Both the position numbers and the translations under genes were made by a program. Below are positions 37,817-47,293 of a stretch of 64,000 bases of DNA, one piece after another. The notes beneath the pieces are model-generated. The model was not told the DNA's origin. It saw only the letters and a list, made by a program, of their open reading frames with translations, and did no database searches. The stretch's first letter is position 1, and each line of letters starts with the position of its first letter. Source of the DNA: [Pseudomonas] carboxydohydrogena (lineage in GTDB: Bacteria > Pseudomonadota > Alphaproteobacteria > Rhizobiales > Xanthobacteraceae); contig NZ_CP113162.1 of the NCBI RefSeq assembly GCF_029030725.1, positions 2,106,501-2,170,500 on the forward strand, written 5' to 3'.

Positions 37817-38344
37817 TCAGGCGTGCGCGAGAGCGAGCGCGCCTCTCACATCGCCGGCGAACATCAGACCTTCCGCCTTGCGGCGGCGCGTCAGGCCCGC
37901 CAGAACACGGCCGCCCGCCCTGTTCCACTTCGCAAGTTCAGATGGCACCGCGGCCTTGCCGCCCGCGTTGAGTTTTCTCCACAATGTCGCGCGCGCCGGG
38001 CCGCCGGTGTTGAACGCCCACGACACCAGCGCATCGAATTCATGCTGCGCGAGATGAGCGTGGCAGAGATCACGGACGTGGCGCTCGAACGTCATCATGT
38101 CGCCCGCCAGCGCCGCATCGCATTCCGCGCGCGACCAAATCGCGCCGGATACGAAGCGCGGCAGATGATGATTGGTATGCCCCCAGCCGATGGTGAGTAC
38201 ACCCGCCGAATCCGTGTAGGTGGTGAAAAACCCTTTCCGGTCCGGCACGGCCTTCATGCAGGACTCGAAGGCACGCACGAGTTCGAGCCCGGCCGGACCC
38301 ATGCGCAAGGGTTCGGCCGCCGGTGCGATGGCGGACGTCAGCAT
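37817..38344 (-). CDS. Phage-type lysozyme (GH24 endolysin)
   Basis: This 175-residue muramidase cleaves peptidoglycan glycan strands. The T4-type catalytic set Glu27, Asp45 and Thr51 is visible in FES and YTDSAGVLTIGWGHT. The N-terminus (about 1-14) is not a clear signal, so export would need the nearby holin-like protein. AGGAG lies close before the ATG. It is downstream of the tail genes. Confidence 0.87.
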   Translation of the reverse strand: MLTSAIAPAAEPLRMGPAGLELVRAFESCMKAVPDRKGFFTTYTDSAGVLTIGWGHTNHHLPRFVSGAIWSRAECDAALAGDMMTFERHVRDLCHAHLAQHEFDALVSWAFNTGGPARATLWRKLNAGGKAAVPSELAKWNRAGGRVLAGLTRRRKAEGLMFAGDVRGALALAHA

Positions 38345-38401
38345 TGGCTGCTCCTGATGATGGCGGTACTTCCCGTTTAAGAGCCGATTTTGGCTTCAGC
38401 C

Positions 38402-39862
38402 CTAGAGATATTGTCCGCCGGAGGACGTAGTGCCGGCAGAATTGCCGGGAAGAGCCGACGTTCCTGCGCCATCCGTTTGAATGACTGAATTGGCCGCCGC
38501 GAAATACCGCGGTCCGGTTGCCGAACCGGAGTAAGTCACGCTCGCCGACCTGAAAAACCCCATATTGTTTGCCCCTGCGAAGAACGATGAAAAGGCCGGG
38601 GCTCCGGACAGCGTAACGGTCACTCCGGCATAGACGACACCGCCCAGTTGCTGGGCATAGACATGAGCGTATGCGCCACCCGAAACGATGATGTTTCCGC
38701 CGCCGAAGTTCAGAAGTTTGCCTCCATTCGAGGCGCTGATGTGGAGGCTTCCGGAGGCCAGCGATCCGAATTCAACCGCCCCGACGATAGTGACCGTGCC
38801 GTTGGATATAACGTCGATCCCGTCGCCGGAGGTCGTGGTCCTGAATTTAAATCCTCCGACTGAAAGCGCACCTCCATTTTGCACCGTGATGCAAGTGGCG
38901 GAAGTCGTGGAGATCAGAACATTGGACGGCGTTGATATATCGCCCAGGATGGAAACATTTCCTGAGCCGACAAACGGGCCATTGACCAGAACAGCCCCTG
39001 TATATGTCCCGGATGCAACCTGGATCGTGACGTTGTAGATCGAAATGTCGAGCGATGCGGTTGTGTTGATCGCCTTTTGAATGGTCAGGAACGCGCCGCC
39101 AGAGGTGTTGCTCAGTCCGTTATTGCTGTCGCTACCATCGGTGCGGACATAATAGGTGCGATTGGCGGTGAGAATTTCCCGTGCGCCGCCTGCGGGGAAT
39201 GACACCCGCCCCGTGGTGCGATCGAACTTGAGTGCGTCACGCCACGTCGCGCCGTCCGCGCTGACCTTGAGATGAAAATCGTCATCCCCTGTCAATCCGA
39301 ATTCTGCCCGGCCCGAGAACGCATCAGAGAACACCACCGATGAGGTGTTCGACGCCGCCGCCTTCGACAATTGCAGGCGGACATCGCCAGTGCCGCCATC
39401 CGCCGTGCTGATCGCATCGAGCAACGCATCATTGGAGTGCACGGTGAGAAGATTCGCTCCGGCGACAGCCGCGTTGATCCCGAGATGCGGCAGATTGTCG
39501 GGCGAGAAAGGCGTTCCGCCTCCCGTAGTGACCGGTATCCATGCGCTGCCGCCGAACACCAAGAGCGCATCGTCGGCAACCGACCACACGCACCATCCGG
39601 CCTTCGGTGCAAGAAAACGCCATGCATTGGTTTCCCATGTCGCGACTGAATCGCCCTGCCCTGCCCATGCGCCGGTCGCGCCGTTCGCAACGATATGGCG
39701 TTCGCCGTCCACCGGGGATGATGGCGGCACGGTGAGCGTGGTATCGAGCACCGCGATCTGGATCGCGTCATCCAGAATCCGGAGCGCTTCGTTATGCGTG
39801 ACGTGTTTCTGTGCCTGGCTGCCGTCGATGAACGGCAGACCAAGATTGGCGGTCTCTGTCAT
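38402..39862 (-). CDS. DUF2793-domain protein with beta-helix region, putative tail fibre
   Basis: This 486-residue protein has DUF2793 in residues 1 to about 115 (LGLPFIDGSQAQKHVTHNEALRILDDAIQ), a domain known at the N-terminus of rhizobial and GTA/phage tail proteins. Residues about 240-420 form a repetitive Gly/Ser/Thr/Val-rich region typical of pectate-lyase-like beta helices. The C-terminus ends in a short GGQYL. It starts six bases after the host-specificity gene with GAGG before the ATG. A role in carbohydrate attachment is inferred from position and fold type. Confidence 0.8.
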   Translation of the reverse strand: MTETANLGLPFIDGSQAQKHVTHNEALRILDDAIQIAVLDTTLTVPPSSPVDGERHIVANGATGAWAGQGDSVATWETNAWRFLAPKAGWCVWSVADDALLVFGGSAWIPVTTGGGTPFSPDNLPHLGINAAVAGANLLTVHSNDALLDAISTADGGTGDVRLQLSKAAASNTSSVVFSDAFSGRAEFGLTGDDDFHLKVSADGATWRDALKFDRTTGRVSFPAGGAREILTANRTYYVRTDGSDSNNGLSNTSGGAFLTIQKAINTTASLDISIYNVTIQVASGTYTGAVLVNGPFVGSGNVSILGDISTPSNVLISTTSATCITVQNGGALSVGGFKFRTTTSGDGIDVISNGTVTIVGAVEFGSLASGSLHISASNGGKLLNFGGGNIIVSGGAYAHVYAQQLGGVVYAGVTVTLSGAPAFSSFFAGANNMGFFRSASVTYSGSATGPRYFAAANSVIQTDGAGTSALPGNSAGTTSSGGQYL

Positions 39863-39868
39863 GTGACC

Positions 39869-42800
39869 TCAAAGTGCGAAGGTGGATTGCGCGGGATGGC
39901 CGCGCCCGACCGTGCTGGACAATTGAAAGGCCCGGAGAGTCAGGCTCGTCTGTGGCCCGCCGAAATCGGCCACCTCATCCGCCGAAAAATATGTCGCCGC
40001 GGGCAAGCTCACCGAAAGCGTACGCTTCACGCTGCCGCCCGACAGAATGTCGATCTCGTAAGCCTCGGCATCCTCGCCAAGCGGCACTTCAACACCCCAG
40101 GCATCGCCGTCCTTGCGGGTCCGCCTGATCCACGAGATCGCGATATCTCCGTTACCCTTGCGCGCGGCATGCAAGTGCACCGGCGACAGCGGCATCAAGA
40201 CGGTTGCTTGCGGCACAAGCGTCATCGCCAGCGCCGACGGATCGTCATGGCTGCGCCCGGTCGCGACGATCCGCAGATCGGTCGCCCGGTCCAGCGCACC
40301 GATGCCGCGCGCGATCTCGATGAGATGTTCGTCGAGCAGCACGAACGGCGCGCCCGCCGGCAAGGACGCGGCGATGGCATATTCGCTGCCCGCTTGCCCG
40401 CGCAATAATCGGCTCAACCGATACGTCCTGTCATCGACAAGCTCGGCGCGCGCGAACTGGATCACCTCCCACGCGCCATCGGCGTTCATGACTGCCGCCG
40501 CATTGGCACCATTGAGCACGTTGGGATCCGCGAGCGACGCCAGCGCGCCGCCGTAAAGCCGCACACGCACTTCGCTGCCACGATCCCAGCAGGCGGCCGG
40601 ACCAGTTGGCAGCGCATCGAGCGTTTCACCCATCACGGATGGAACGAATACCGTCGCCGCGCGCTCGAAACTCAGGCCGTCCGATGACTGCCAGATCGTG
40701 ACCGAACCGGGCCACGGATTTGCGAACACCGCGAGCCGTGTCAGCACCGGCGGATCGGACGAATCCAGCATCGGCAGATCGAGCGCGAGCGCCTGCACCG
40801 GGCCGAGCGCGGGCGGAATCGCCGGCACGCTCTGGCGCGGCTGCGGCAGGGGCACGTTGAAAATATCCGGATCAATGCTGCGAGCGCTAACCTGCCGCTG
40901 TTCGGTGTCGACCAGTTCGCCGACTTCATAAAGCCGCCGCCGGCCCCTGATGGTAACGCCGACGACATCCCCCGGCGTCAACATCAGATGCTCCATGCCG
41001 AGCGCGAACGAAATACTCTCGCGCCCTGCCCACAGATCCTGTAGCCAGATGTCGGCGCGCCGCGTCGCGGCGGCATCGTTGGTGACGACGGCGAGGTCGG
41101 AATGCAATGCGCGGGTGGCGCCGCCGACCAGACGCCGCGAGGTGACGGCGGCGCGGCGATAATCCACCGAGGCGTCGGTGTAGCCGAAGCTGACTTCGCG
41201 CGGCAGTTCGGTTTCCTGCGCCCGCGTCAGTTTCGCCGGCGTATCCTTCTCCGGATCGACTAGCTGGTCTTCCGAAATCTCCATCACCGGCGCGCCGCCG
41301 CGCGGCACGAACATGAGATTGTCGCCGACCGCCGCCGCATCGAAGGCATAGGCCGTGGCGAGCGGCTCGATCATCGCACGCGGCGTCATCGGCCGGTCCA
41401 CCACGTAACCATCGCAGGCATCGCGCAATGATGAGGGATCGACGTTATCGACCGACGCATCGCTCAGCAGCGCAGCAACCGTCGCATCGAGCGGCGCGCC
41501 GCCGAGCCGGCCGGTCAGCCAGTGCCCGGTCTGCCAGTTCGGCGCATCGCTCCAGACATCGCTCGCGAGAGGAAACACCGGATAAGGCCGCGCGTCCCAG
41601 GTCCACAAATGGATTCCGGAAACGTCGATCATCGGCCCGCCGTAAACCGGCGAGACCGGGTTGTGCGTCTCATCGCCGCCGAAGGCGGGATCGAATGCAC
41701 CCAGTACGGATTCCAGCATCCGTCGCTGAATCAGATCGTCGCGCTGGCCGTTCGAGAAATACGGCACATTGCCATCGGACGATTTCGCATCGGGAAATAC
41801 GCTTGGCTGGTTCGCGCCCTTGTCCACCGCCGGGCAGCCAATTTCAGTGAGCCAGATCGGCTTGCTTGCGGGCACCCATGCCGTCGCGGTGCCAAGCTCC
41901 GCGCCACTCAACCGCTCATGATGCGCGCTGCTCCACCAGTTCCAGATGTCCTTGGCGCGAAACACCCACGGCTTGCCGAGACCATCGGTGATCGCGCTGC
42001 GCGTCTGCGCGGCTCGCGCGGCATCGCCGGCGTAGTACCAGTCGTAGGCCTCGCCGCTTTGCAGGCGGCTTTTCAGATAATCGCGCTCGTAGATCGAGGA
42101 CGACTCCGACGCATCCAGATGCCCGGCTTCGTCGCGCCAGTCGGACAGCGGCGCGTAGTAGTCAATCCCGACCGCATCAATGGCAGACGACGCCCACAGC
42201 GCATCGAGCGGAAACCGTACCTCGGAGGCATCGGGCGTCACGACATCCGATCCGTACTCGGTCCAGTCCGCGCCGTAAGTCATGAGCGTCGATGAACCGA
42301 CGATCGCCCGCACGTCGGCAGCCAATGTCGCGAGCGCTGTCACGGCGGGATAGACGCCCGCGCCGGACCGCACCCGCGTGAGCGCCTTCAATTCCGATCC
42401 GATCAGAAACGCATCCACGCCACCGCAGGAGGCCGCGAGCGAGGCGTAATGCAGGATCATGCGGCGATAATTCCACCCGCTGGCACCGCCGCCGGAAAAG
42501 AACGCCGCCACCTGCGCGGCCGCATCCGCTGTGCCCTGCGGCGAGCCGCTCACCCCCGGCGCGGGATCGCAGGTGATGCGCCCGCGCCACGGATAGGCTG
42601 GCTGCGATGATGCGCTACTCCAGGGATCGGGCAGCGCGTTGCCGGGCGGAATGTCCATCATCAGGAACGGATACAGCGTCACCTTGAGGCCGCGCACCTT
42701 CAGCTCCGCAATGAGATGAACAATGCCGTCGTCGGATGGCGTGCCGCCATAGGACGGCACACCGTCGATGCTGGAGACGAGATACGCATCCGGCCGCGTC

Positions 42801-43738
42801 ACGCCCGCGACCGACCAGGTTCCGCCGGACGTCACCTTGATCGCATTGTCGACTCCGGGCCGCACCTTGCATTCGCCCGCGCGAAGATCGCTGCCGAACC
42901 ACGCCACCACGATAGCCACACGCTCGAGATTGGGGCACGTCGCCTGCAAATCGTCGAGCGAGGCCATCACATCGGACGCCGCCGTGGTGATATGACGGTT
43001 TTCCGGCGCGGACTGGCCGGGGCCGAGCACGCGCACCACGGCGGCGGTCTCGTAGCCGAATTCCGTCGAGCCCGGAATGAGCGTCACCGCGCGCGCCATG
43101 CGCTCCAGCGCGCCGACCGGGCGCACGATTTCGAACGACAGTTGCGGAATGCGGTTGCCGAAATCCGCCAGCGGCAGCCGCTCGAACACCACATAAGCAA
43201 GACCGCGATAGGACGGCGTGTTCTCCGCGCCCTCCTTCGCCACGATCAGATCGTCCGGCAACTGATCCTCGCCGCCGCGATGCACGCGCAGCGTCAGTGT
43301 CGAGGTATCGAGCAGGTCGCCATCGGCCCAGATGCGATTGACGCTGCCGATCTCGCCCTCGCACAGGCCAACGGCGAAATTGGCGAAGTAGGAATAGGTC
43401 GTCGTGGTCGTGGTGGCGGTCGCGCCGCCAAGACCGCCCTTGCCGCCGCTGGTCTGGCTGCTGGTGGACACCACCTCCTCCAGCCGCGTCGCCCAGATCA
43501 CCTGCCCCGACAGCCGCGCGCGCCCGTAGAGGCGCGGGATCGGCGCACCCTCGGTCGAGGCCATCACGTCGAGATCGGCGAGCCGTGGCCCGGTCACGCT
43601 GCGCGCGGTCGAGCCGAACAGCGCCTGATCGATCATGTTGCCCGCGAGCGCACCGACGATACGCCCGGCGATGGCGCCGGCCGGGCCGAACACCGCACCG
43701 GCGGCACCACCCGCAACGGAAAGAACCAGCGCCGCCAT
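39869..43738 (-). CDS. GTA host-specificity / baseplate megatron protein (gp15-like)
   Basis: This 1289-residue tail-tip protein of GTA-like particles starts with a glycine-rich hydrophobic stretch (VAGGAAGAVFGPAGAIAGRIVGALAGN). A TIM-barrel-like GTA domain follows (about 400-760), with YGADWTEY, DAVGIDYYAPLSDWRD, KPIWLTEIGCPAVDKGANQP and HLWTWDARPYPVFP. A phage tail-protein domain is in the C-terminal third. Known homologues (RcGTA gp15) form the tip that contacts the cell. Its ATG shares a base with the stop of the peptidase gene. Confidence 0.92.
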   Translation of the reverse strand: MAALVLSVAGGAAGAVFGPAGAIAGRIVGALAGNMIDQALFGSTARSVTGPRLADLDVMASTEGAPIPRLYGRARLSGQVIWATRLEEVVSTSSQTSGGKGGLGGATATTTTTTYSYFANFAVGLCEGEIGSVNRIWADGDLLDTSTLTLRVHRGGEDQLPDDLIVAKEGAENTPSYRGLAYVVFERLPLADFGNRIPQLSFEIVRPVGALERMARAVTLIPGSTEFGYETAAVVRVLGPGQSAPENRHITTAASDVMASLDDLQATCPNLERVAIVVAWFGSDLRAGECKVRPGVDNAIKVTSGGTWSVAGVTRPDAYLVSSIDGVPSYGGTPSDDGIVHLIAELKVRGLKVTLYPFLMMDIPPGNALPDPWSSASSQPAYPWRGRITCDPAPGVSGSPQGTADAAAQVAAFFSGGGASGWNYRRMILHYASLAASCGGVDAFLIGSELKALTRVRSGAGVYPAVTALATLAADVRAIVGSSTLMTYGADWTEYGSDVVTPDASEVRFPLDALWASSAIDAVGIDYYAPLSDWRDEAGHLDASESSSIYERDYLKSRLQSGEAYDWYYAGDAARAAQTRSAITDGLGKPWVFRAKDIWNWWSSAHHERLSGAELGTATAWVPASKPIWLTEIGCPAVDKGANQPSVFPDAKSSDGNVPYFSNGQRDDLIQRRMLESVLGAFDPAFGGDETHNPVSPVYGGPMIDVSGIHLWTWDARPYPVFPLASDVWSDAPNWQTGHWLTGRLGGAPLDATVAALLSDASVDNVDPSSLRDACDGYVVDRPMTPRAMIEPLATAYAFDAAAVGDNLMFVPRGGAPVMEISEDQLVDPEKDTPAKLTRAQETELPREVSFGYTDASVDYRRAAVTSRRLVGGATRALHSDLAVVTNDAAATRRADIWLQDLWAGRESISFALGMEHLMLTPGDVVGVTIRGRRRLYEVGELVDTEQRQVSARSIDPDIFNVPLPQPRQSVPAIPPALGPVQALALDLPMLDSSDPPVLTRLAVFANPWPGSVTIWQSSDGLSFERAATVFVPSVMGETLDALPTGPAACWDRGSEVRVRLYGGALASLADPNVLNGANAAAVMNADGAWEVIQFARAELVDDRTYRLSRLLRGQAGSEYAIAASLPAGAPFVLLDEHLIEIARGIGALDRATDLRIVATGRSHDDPSALAMTLVPQATVLMPLSPVHLHAARKGNGDIAISWIRRTRKDGDAWGVEVPLGEDAEAYEIDILSGGSVKRTLSVSLPAATYFSADEVADFGGPQTSLTLRAFQLSSTVGRGHPAQSTFAL

Positions 43739-44193
43739 TATTCGATCACTCCGGGAAAACGAAATGCATGCGCGAGATGCCGCCGCCACCAGGGCGTGAA
43801 CGCGACCTCGCACACCGCAGCACCATCATGCGCATGGATCATGGTGCTCTCGCCGCTGGCGATGGCGACATGCTTGGCCACATATCCCTCCTTCCAGCGA
43901 AACAGCAGAACGTCGCCCGCACCGATGCCGCCGGGATCAACCCTGACGAGATGCCGCAGCGCCGCCTGCGCCAGCGTCTCCTCGCCATGTGCCTCGGCCC
44001 AGTCCGGCGCGTAAGGCGGCGGCGACTCCGGCTCCGCGCCGATGCAGTTGCGCCACACACCGCGCACGAGGCCGAGACAATCGCAGCCGACGCCCTTCAG
44101 CGAGCCCTGATGCCGATAGCGCGTGCCGATCCAGCTCCGCGCCTCCGTGACGATGGCGGCGCGGGTCAAACGAGATGTCATGGCCTGATCCAT
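43738..44193 (-). CDS. NlpC/P60-family phage cell-wall peptidase (GTA gp14-like)
   Basis: This 151-residue cysteine peptidase is of the kind carried on GTA tails to open peptidoglycan. Catalytic Cys39 is in GCDCLGLVRGVW and His108 in AKHVAIA. The length matches the putative phage cell-wall peptidase family (TIGR02219). The ATG at 44193 overlaps the upstream stop as TGATG; an internal ATG at 44181 is possible. Confidence 0.9.
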   Translation of the reverse strand: MDQAMTSRLTRAAIVTEARSWIGTRYRHQGSLKGVGCDCLGLVRGVWRNCIGAEPESPPPYAPDWAEAHGEETLAQAALRHLVRVDPGGIGAGDVLLFRWKEGYVAKHVAIASGESTMIHAHDGAAVCEVAFTPWWRRHLAHAFRFPGVIE

Positions 44194-45083
44194 CAGGAAA
44201 TGAGCGAGCCGCCATCATTGTTGGCGGATGCATCAGCTCCGGCGATGATGAAGTCATTGCCGGGAATATGCGGGAAGCCGCGAAAGTTGATGCTGTTGGC
44301 GAAGCGGTCGCGGCACGTCTCGAACCGCTTGTCGCAACCGGCGGTGATGGTGAAGGCATCGCCAATCGCGATGACCTCGCTCATCGCCTGCCACAGCGTG
44401 AGCTGCACCTCGCCGCCAACAATCCGATGTTCCTTGATCTCGACCGCGAGACCGCTGTTCGCGCCGCTCATCCATGTGAGGCATCCGGCGGTGAAAACCC
44501 CTTCGGCAAAATCGCCGAGCCCTTCCACCACCATGGCCGACACGCCCAGAAGGCGCGACACGTTGCCCGCGCCGTTCAGCCCCGCCGCCGCGAGCGCGAT
44601 CTTGCAGCGCGCATCGCCAAGGTCGGCGGTGCAACGCGCGGTATAGAGCCGCCCGCTTTCCTGTGAGAGCTTGTCGGCGAGTCCACGCAGTTCGGCGCTG
44701 AACGCCTCGCCCTCGCGTTTCACCTCGCCGAGCGTGGCGCGTGACAACAGCACCCTTAAGCTCACATCGCTCCAGTCCACCAGCCAGGTATCGACCTGCG
44801 CGGCATCAAAACGTCCGGCGGCGAGATCGGCCTCCGTCAGAGAATCCGCTGCCAGCGCGCCGGAAATTTCCGCGCCGTCGATCGACAGATCGAAGCGGTT
44901 CGTCGCCTCCGATGCGTTGAACCCGGTCCCGGCGCGGCATGTCACACCTTCAACGACCAGATCGCCATCATGGTCGGTGAATCCTGACACCACGCCGTCG
45001 CGGCGTGTCACGACCCAGCATCGCGCCAGCGTAGTGACGCCGCTATCGATCTTCGCCTGCAAGGCGGGGGGAATTGCTCTCAT
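44193..45083 (-). CDS. DUF2163 phage/GTA tail protein (gp13-like)
   Basis: This 296-residue protein has the N-terminal DUF2163 (TRRDGVVSGFTDHDGDLVVEGVTC) and a C-terminal phage_BR0599 part with cysteines in ITAGCDKRFETCRDRFANSINFRGFPHIPGND. That pattern is constant in this family; in RcGTA gp13 it belongs to an iron-sulphur-bearing baseplate hub protein. Its ATG overlaps the gp12-like stop as ATGA. Confidence 0.9.
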   Translation of the reverse strand: MRAIPPALQAKIDSGVTTLARCWVVTRRDGVVSGFTDHDGDLVVEGVTCRAGTGFNASEATNRFDLSIDGAEISGALAADSLTEADLAAGRFDAAQVDTWLVDWSDVSLRVLLSRATLGEVKREGEAFSAELRGLADKLSQESGRLYTARCTADLGDARCKIALAAAGLNGAGNVSRLLGVSAMVVEGLGDFAEGVFTAGCLTWMSGANSGLAVEIKEHRIVGGEVQLTLWQAMSEVIAIGDAFTITAGCDKRFETCRDRFANSINFRGFPHIPGNDFIIAGADASANNDGGSLIS

Positions 45084-45721
45084 GGCTTGATCTCCACGAG
45101 CGGAATTTTCGGAATGGCGCCAGCGGCGAACGCCGACAGATCGACCTCGAGATAATCGGTGTCGAACCGCACCGGCACGTCGAACAAAAAGCCCGCCGTC
45201 ACCGCCGCGCCGGACGCCGGGATGTGTCCCGGCAGAAACGTGACGATCCCGGTTGTGGCATCGCAGGTGAAGTCCGTTTCCGTTACCGCTTCCACACCCG
45301 CCACGGCGACGCGCACGCTTCCCGGCACCGGCTTCTCGATCGGCCGCGCATAAGGCGCGTAGCTGGAGCCGTAAATCTTTGTGAGTTGAAACTGCGCCTG
45401 CGCGCCGTCGCCCGCGCCCAGCATCTGGTCGAGCGGCGCCGGTGTCGCAGCATCGGTCGCGGACGAATGATCGAGCCGGTCGCGCCAGCGGAATCCATAA
45501 AGCTGTCCGCGCCGCTCCTCGAAGAACGCCACCACCTGTTGCAAGGCCGTGAGCGTCTTCACGCCATAGCCCGCATCGTAGCGCCTGCGCGAGTGCGCCC
45601 ACCGCGCATTGCGCTGCTCGCGCCCGGAGCCGAACGCGACGATCTCGGTGCGCCGCTCCGGCCCGCCCGCGCTTTTCAACGCGATGTCGAGCGGAAACAG
45701 GATTTCGTGAAAGGATGTCAT
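45080..45721 (-). CDS. DUF2460 phage/GTA distal tail protein (gp12-like)
   Basis: This 213-residue protein of the DUF2460 family (TIGR02217) has SFHEILFPLDIALKSAGGPERRTEIV and an RRRYDAGYGVKTLTALQQVVAFFEER block typical of GTA gp12. It forms the distal tail ring in the RcGTA structure. It sits between the tape-measure gene (14 bases) and the overlapping DUF2163 gene. Confidence 0.92.
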   Translation of the reverse strand: MTSFHEILFPLDIALKSAGGPERRTEIVAFGSGREQRNARWAHSRRRYDAGYGVKTLTALQQVVAFFEERRGQLYGFRWRDRLDHSSATDAATPAPLDQMLGAGDGAQAQFQLTKIYGSSYAPYARPIEKPVPGSVRVAVAGVEAVTETDFTCDATTGIVTFLPGHIPASGAAVTAGFLFDVPVRFDTDYLEVDLSAFAAGAIPKIPLVEIKP

Positions 45722-45735
45722 CGAACTCCTCGCGC

Positions 45736-46326
45736 CTACAAACTGCGCTGGCCGCGCGCGACCGCACGCGCGATCTGGCCGGTGATGTAGCTTTCCGAAC
45801 GGCGGAAGCTGCCGGGGTCAGGCGTCGCGATCTGGATGGTGACGTTATTCACGCCCCCGCCCGCGCCCGCGACGCCGAGGCGTCCATCAGGTCCACGACG
45901 CAAAGGCATGATCGCTTCCGGCCCCGCTTCGCCCGCGAGACCGACCCCGCCCTGCATCAGCGGAAAGTAGGTCGGCGTGCCGATCACCCCACCGGACGCA
46001 AACGGCTTCACCGCCCCGCTCGCGGCCGCGACCGCCGTACTCGCAGACGCGCCCGTTCCGGTCAGTCCCGAAAAAAGATTCTCAATACCGCCGGCAATCG
46101 AATTCTGCACCGGCTTCAGCGCAAGATTGAGCGACAGGCTGGACAGCCGTAACGCCAGCGACTTCAGCACATCGTCGAACTGCTTGCCGCCGGTCACGGA
46201 AATCGCGAACGCATTGGTCATCGCGCGCGAAAAGGAATTCGCGCTGAGTTCGAGATCGCGCACCCGCAGCGTCAGGCTGTCGGCAACCTGCGACGTCTCA
46301 TCGAGGTTTGTGAATGTATCGCTCAT
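45736..46326 (-). CDS. GTA tail tape-measure protein (gp11-like)
   Basis: This 196-residue protein is short for a tape measure but normal for GTA. It has an N-terminal helical region (TSQVADSLTLRVRDLELSANSF), a Gly/Ala-rich centre and FASGGVIGTPTYFPL, GLAGEAGPEAIMPLRRG, the typical C-terminal block of lambda-family tape measures. The short length implies a short siphovirus-like tail. It overlaps the chaperone gene by four bases. Confidence 0.86.
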   Translation of the reverse strand: MSDTFTNLDETSQVADSLTLRVRDLELSANSFSRAMTNAFAISVTGGKQFDDVLKSLALRLSSLSLNLALKPVQNSIAGGIENLFSGLTGTGASASTAVAAASGAVKPFASGGVIGTPTYFPLMQGGVGLAGEAGPEAIMPLRRGPDGRLGVAGAGGGVNNVTIQIATPDPGSFRRSESYITGQIARAVARGQRSL

Positions 46327-46526
46327 AACGGGGCCTCCGCGCGATCCGGAAATTTCTGAATCAGATTATCGAGCGACGTGCGATCAATCGGCTCCGGCAC
46401 AACCCCGCGCGCCGCGCGGATCGCGAACGCCAGTTCGCGTGGCGTCATCGCCCAGAATTGGGCAGGCGACAGCCGCAACACGCCAAGCCCTAAGCCAATG
46501 GCCTCATCCCAGGGAAACGGCTGCAT
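46323..46526 (-). CDS. GTA tail assembly chaperone (rcc01693-like)
   Basis: This 67-residue protein has PFPWDEAIGLGLGVLRLSPAQFWAMTPRELAFA, the hallmark of the rcc01693/phage tail assembly chaperone family. It ends four bases inside the tape-measure start and begins three bases after the gp10-like stop. It presumably guides tape-measure folding during tail assembly. Confidence 0.87.
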   Translation of the reverse strand: MQPFPWDEAIGLGLGVLRLSPAQFWAMTPRELAFAIRAARGVVPEPIDRTSLDNLIQKFPDRAEAPL

Positions 46527-46529
46527 CGC

Positions 46530-46841
46530 TCAGGCGCCATCGAACGTCGCGGCGATCAGATCGGCGGCGATGCGAACATAACCGCTCACTCCGTTCTCGA
46601 CCCGCAAGGCCGCCACCTCGTCATCGGAAATCGTCTCGCCCGCGCCGCGAAGCCCCGCTGCGATGATGCGGACCAGATCGCGCGCCGATAGCCGACCGGT
46701 GCCGAAGCGTTCCGCCAGTGCCATCAGGTCGGCGGCGCCGAATGCGCTTTCCAGTTCAGCGAGCGCGCCGAGCGTCAGCACCAGCGTGCGTTGCTTGCCG
46801 CCAAGCTCGGCCGCGATCTCACCGCGATGGGAATTCGCCAT
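46530..46841 (-). CDS. GTA/phage gpG-like tail assembly protein (GTA gp10-like)
   Basis: This 103-residue protein of the GTA TP family (DUF3356-like) has MANSHRGEIAAELGGKQRTLVLTLGALAELESAFG. AGGAG lies five bases before the ATG at 46841. A second ATG at 46847 is too close to the ribosome site. It is located between the major tail protein and the chaperone, matching the RcGTA gene order. Confidence 0.88.
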   Translation of the reverse strand: MANSHRGEIAAELGGKQRTLVLTLGALAELESAFGAADLMALAERFGTGRLSARDLVRIIAAGLRGAGETISDDEVAALRVENGVSGYVRIAADLIAATFDGA

Positions 46842-46850
46842 CGGCATCTC

Positions 46851-47258
46851 CTAGAGCGCGGTGAACGTGAGCGCGCCCGCGGATTCGAGCCCGAGGTCGA
46901 ACGTCACTTCGCCATTATGCTCGCCGGAAAATTCCAGGCTGGATATCTGGAACGACCCCTCGATCGTGCCGAAATCAGGCACCACCACCTGACACGCATT
47001 GATCGCACCATCAAAGAACGCTTGCCGCACCAGCGCGTCGGAGGCCGCATCCTTGAACAGCCCGCGCCCGGAAATCGAAGCGCGCTTGACGCCCGCGCCT
47101 TCCAGCAACTCACGCCAGCGATCCACCGACTCCGCGTGCGTCACATCCACCGTCTCGGCGTTGAACGCGATCTTGCGGCTTCGCAGGCCCGCGACCGTGA
47201 CGTAACTGCTGCCGTCATTCATTTTCAGGAGCAAGTCCTTGCCCTTTTGCGCACCCAT
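46851..47258 (-). CDS. Phage/GTA major tail protein, TP901-1 family (gp9-like)
   Basis: This 135-residue tail-tube subunit has GKDLLLKMNDGSSYVTVAGLRSRKIAFNAETVDVTHAES and SGEHNGEVTFDLGLESAG, typical of the TP901-1 tail family used by GTAs. It is expected to polymerise in stacked rings. It lies 35 bases after the DUF3168 gene. Confidence 0.92.
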   Translation of the reverse strand: MGAQKGKDLLLKMNDGSSYVTVAGLRSRKIAFNAETVDVTHAESVDRWRELLEGAGVKRASISGRGLFKDAASDALVRQAFFDGAINACQVVVPDFGTIEGSFQISSLEFSGEHNGEVTFDLGLESAGALTFTAL

Positions 47259-47293
47259 GGCGTCTCCTCGATGTTCGATGTGTTGGTCCGCGA

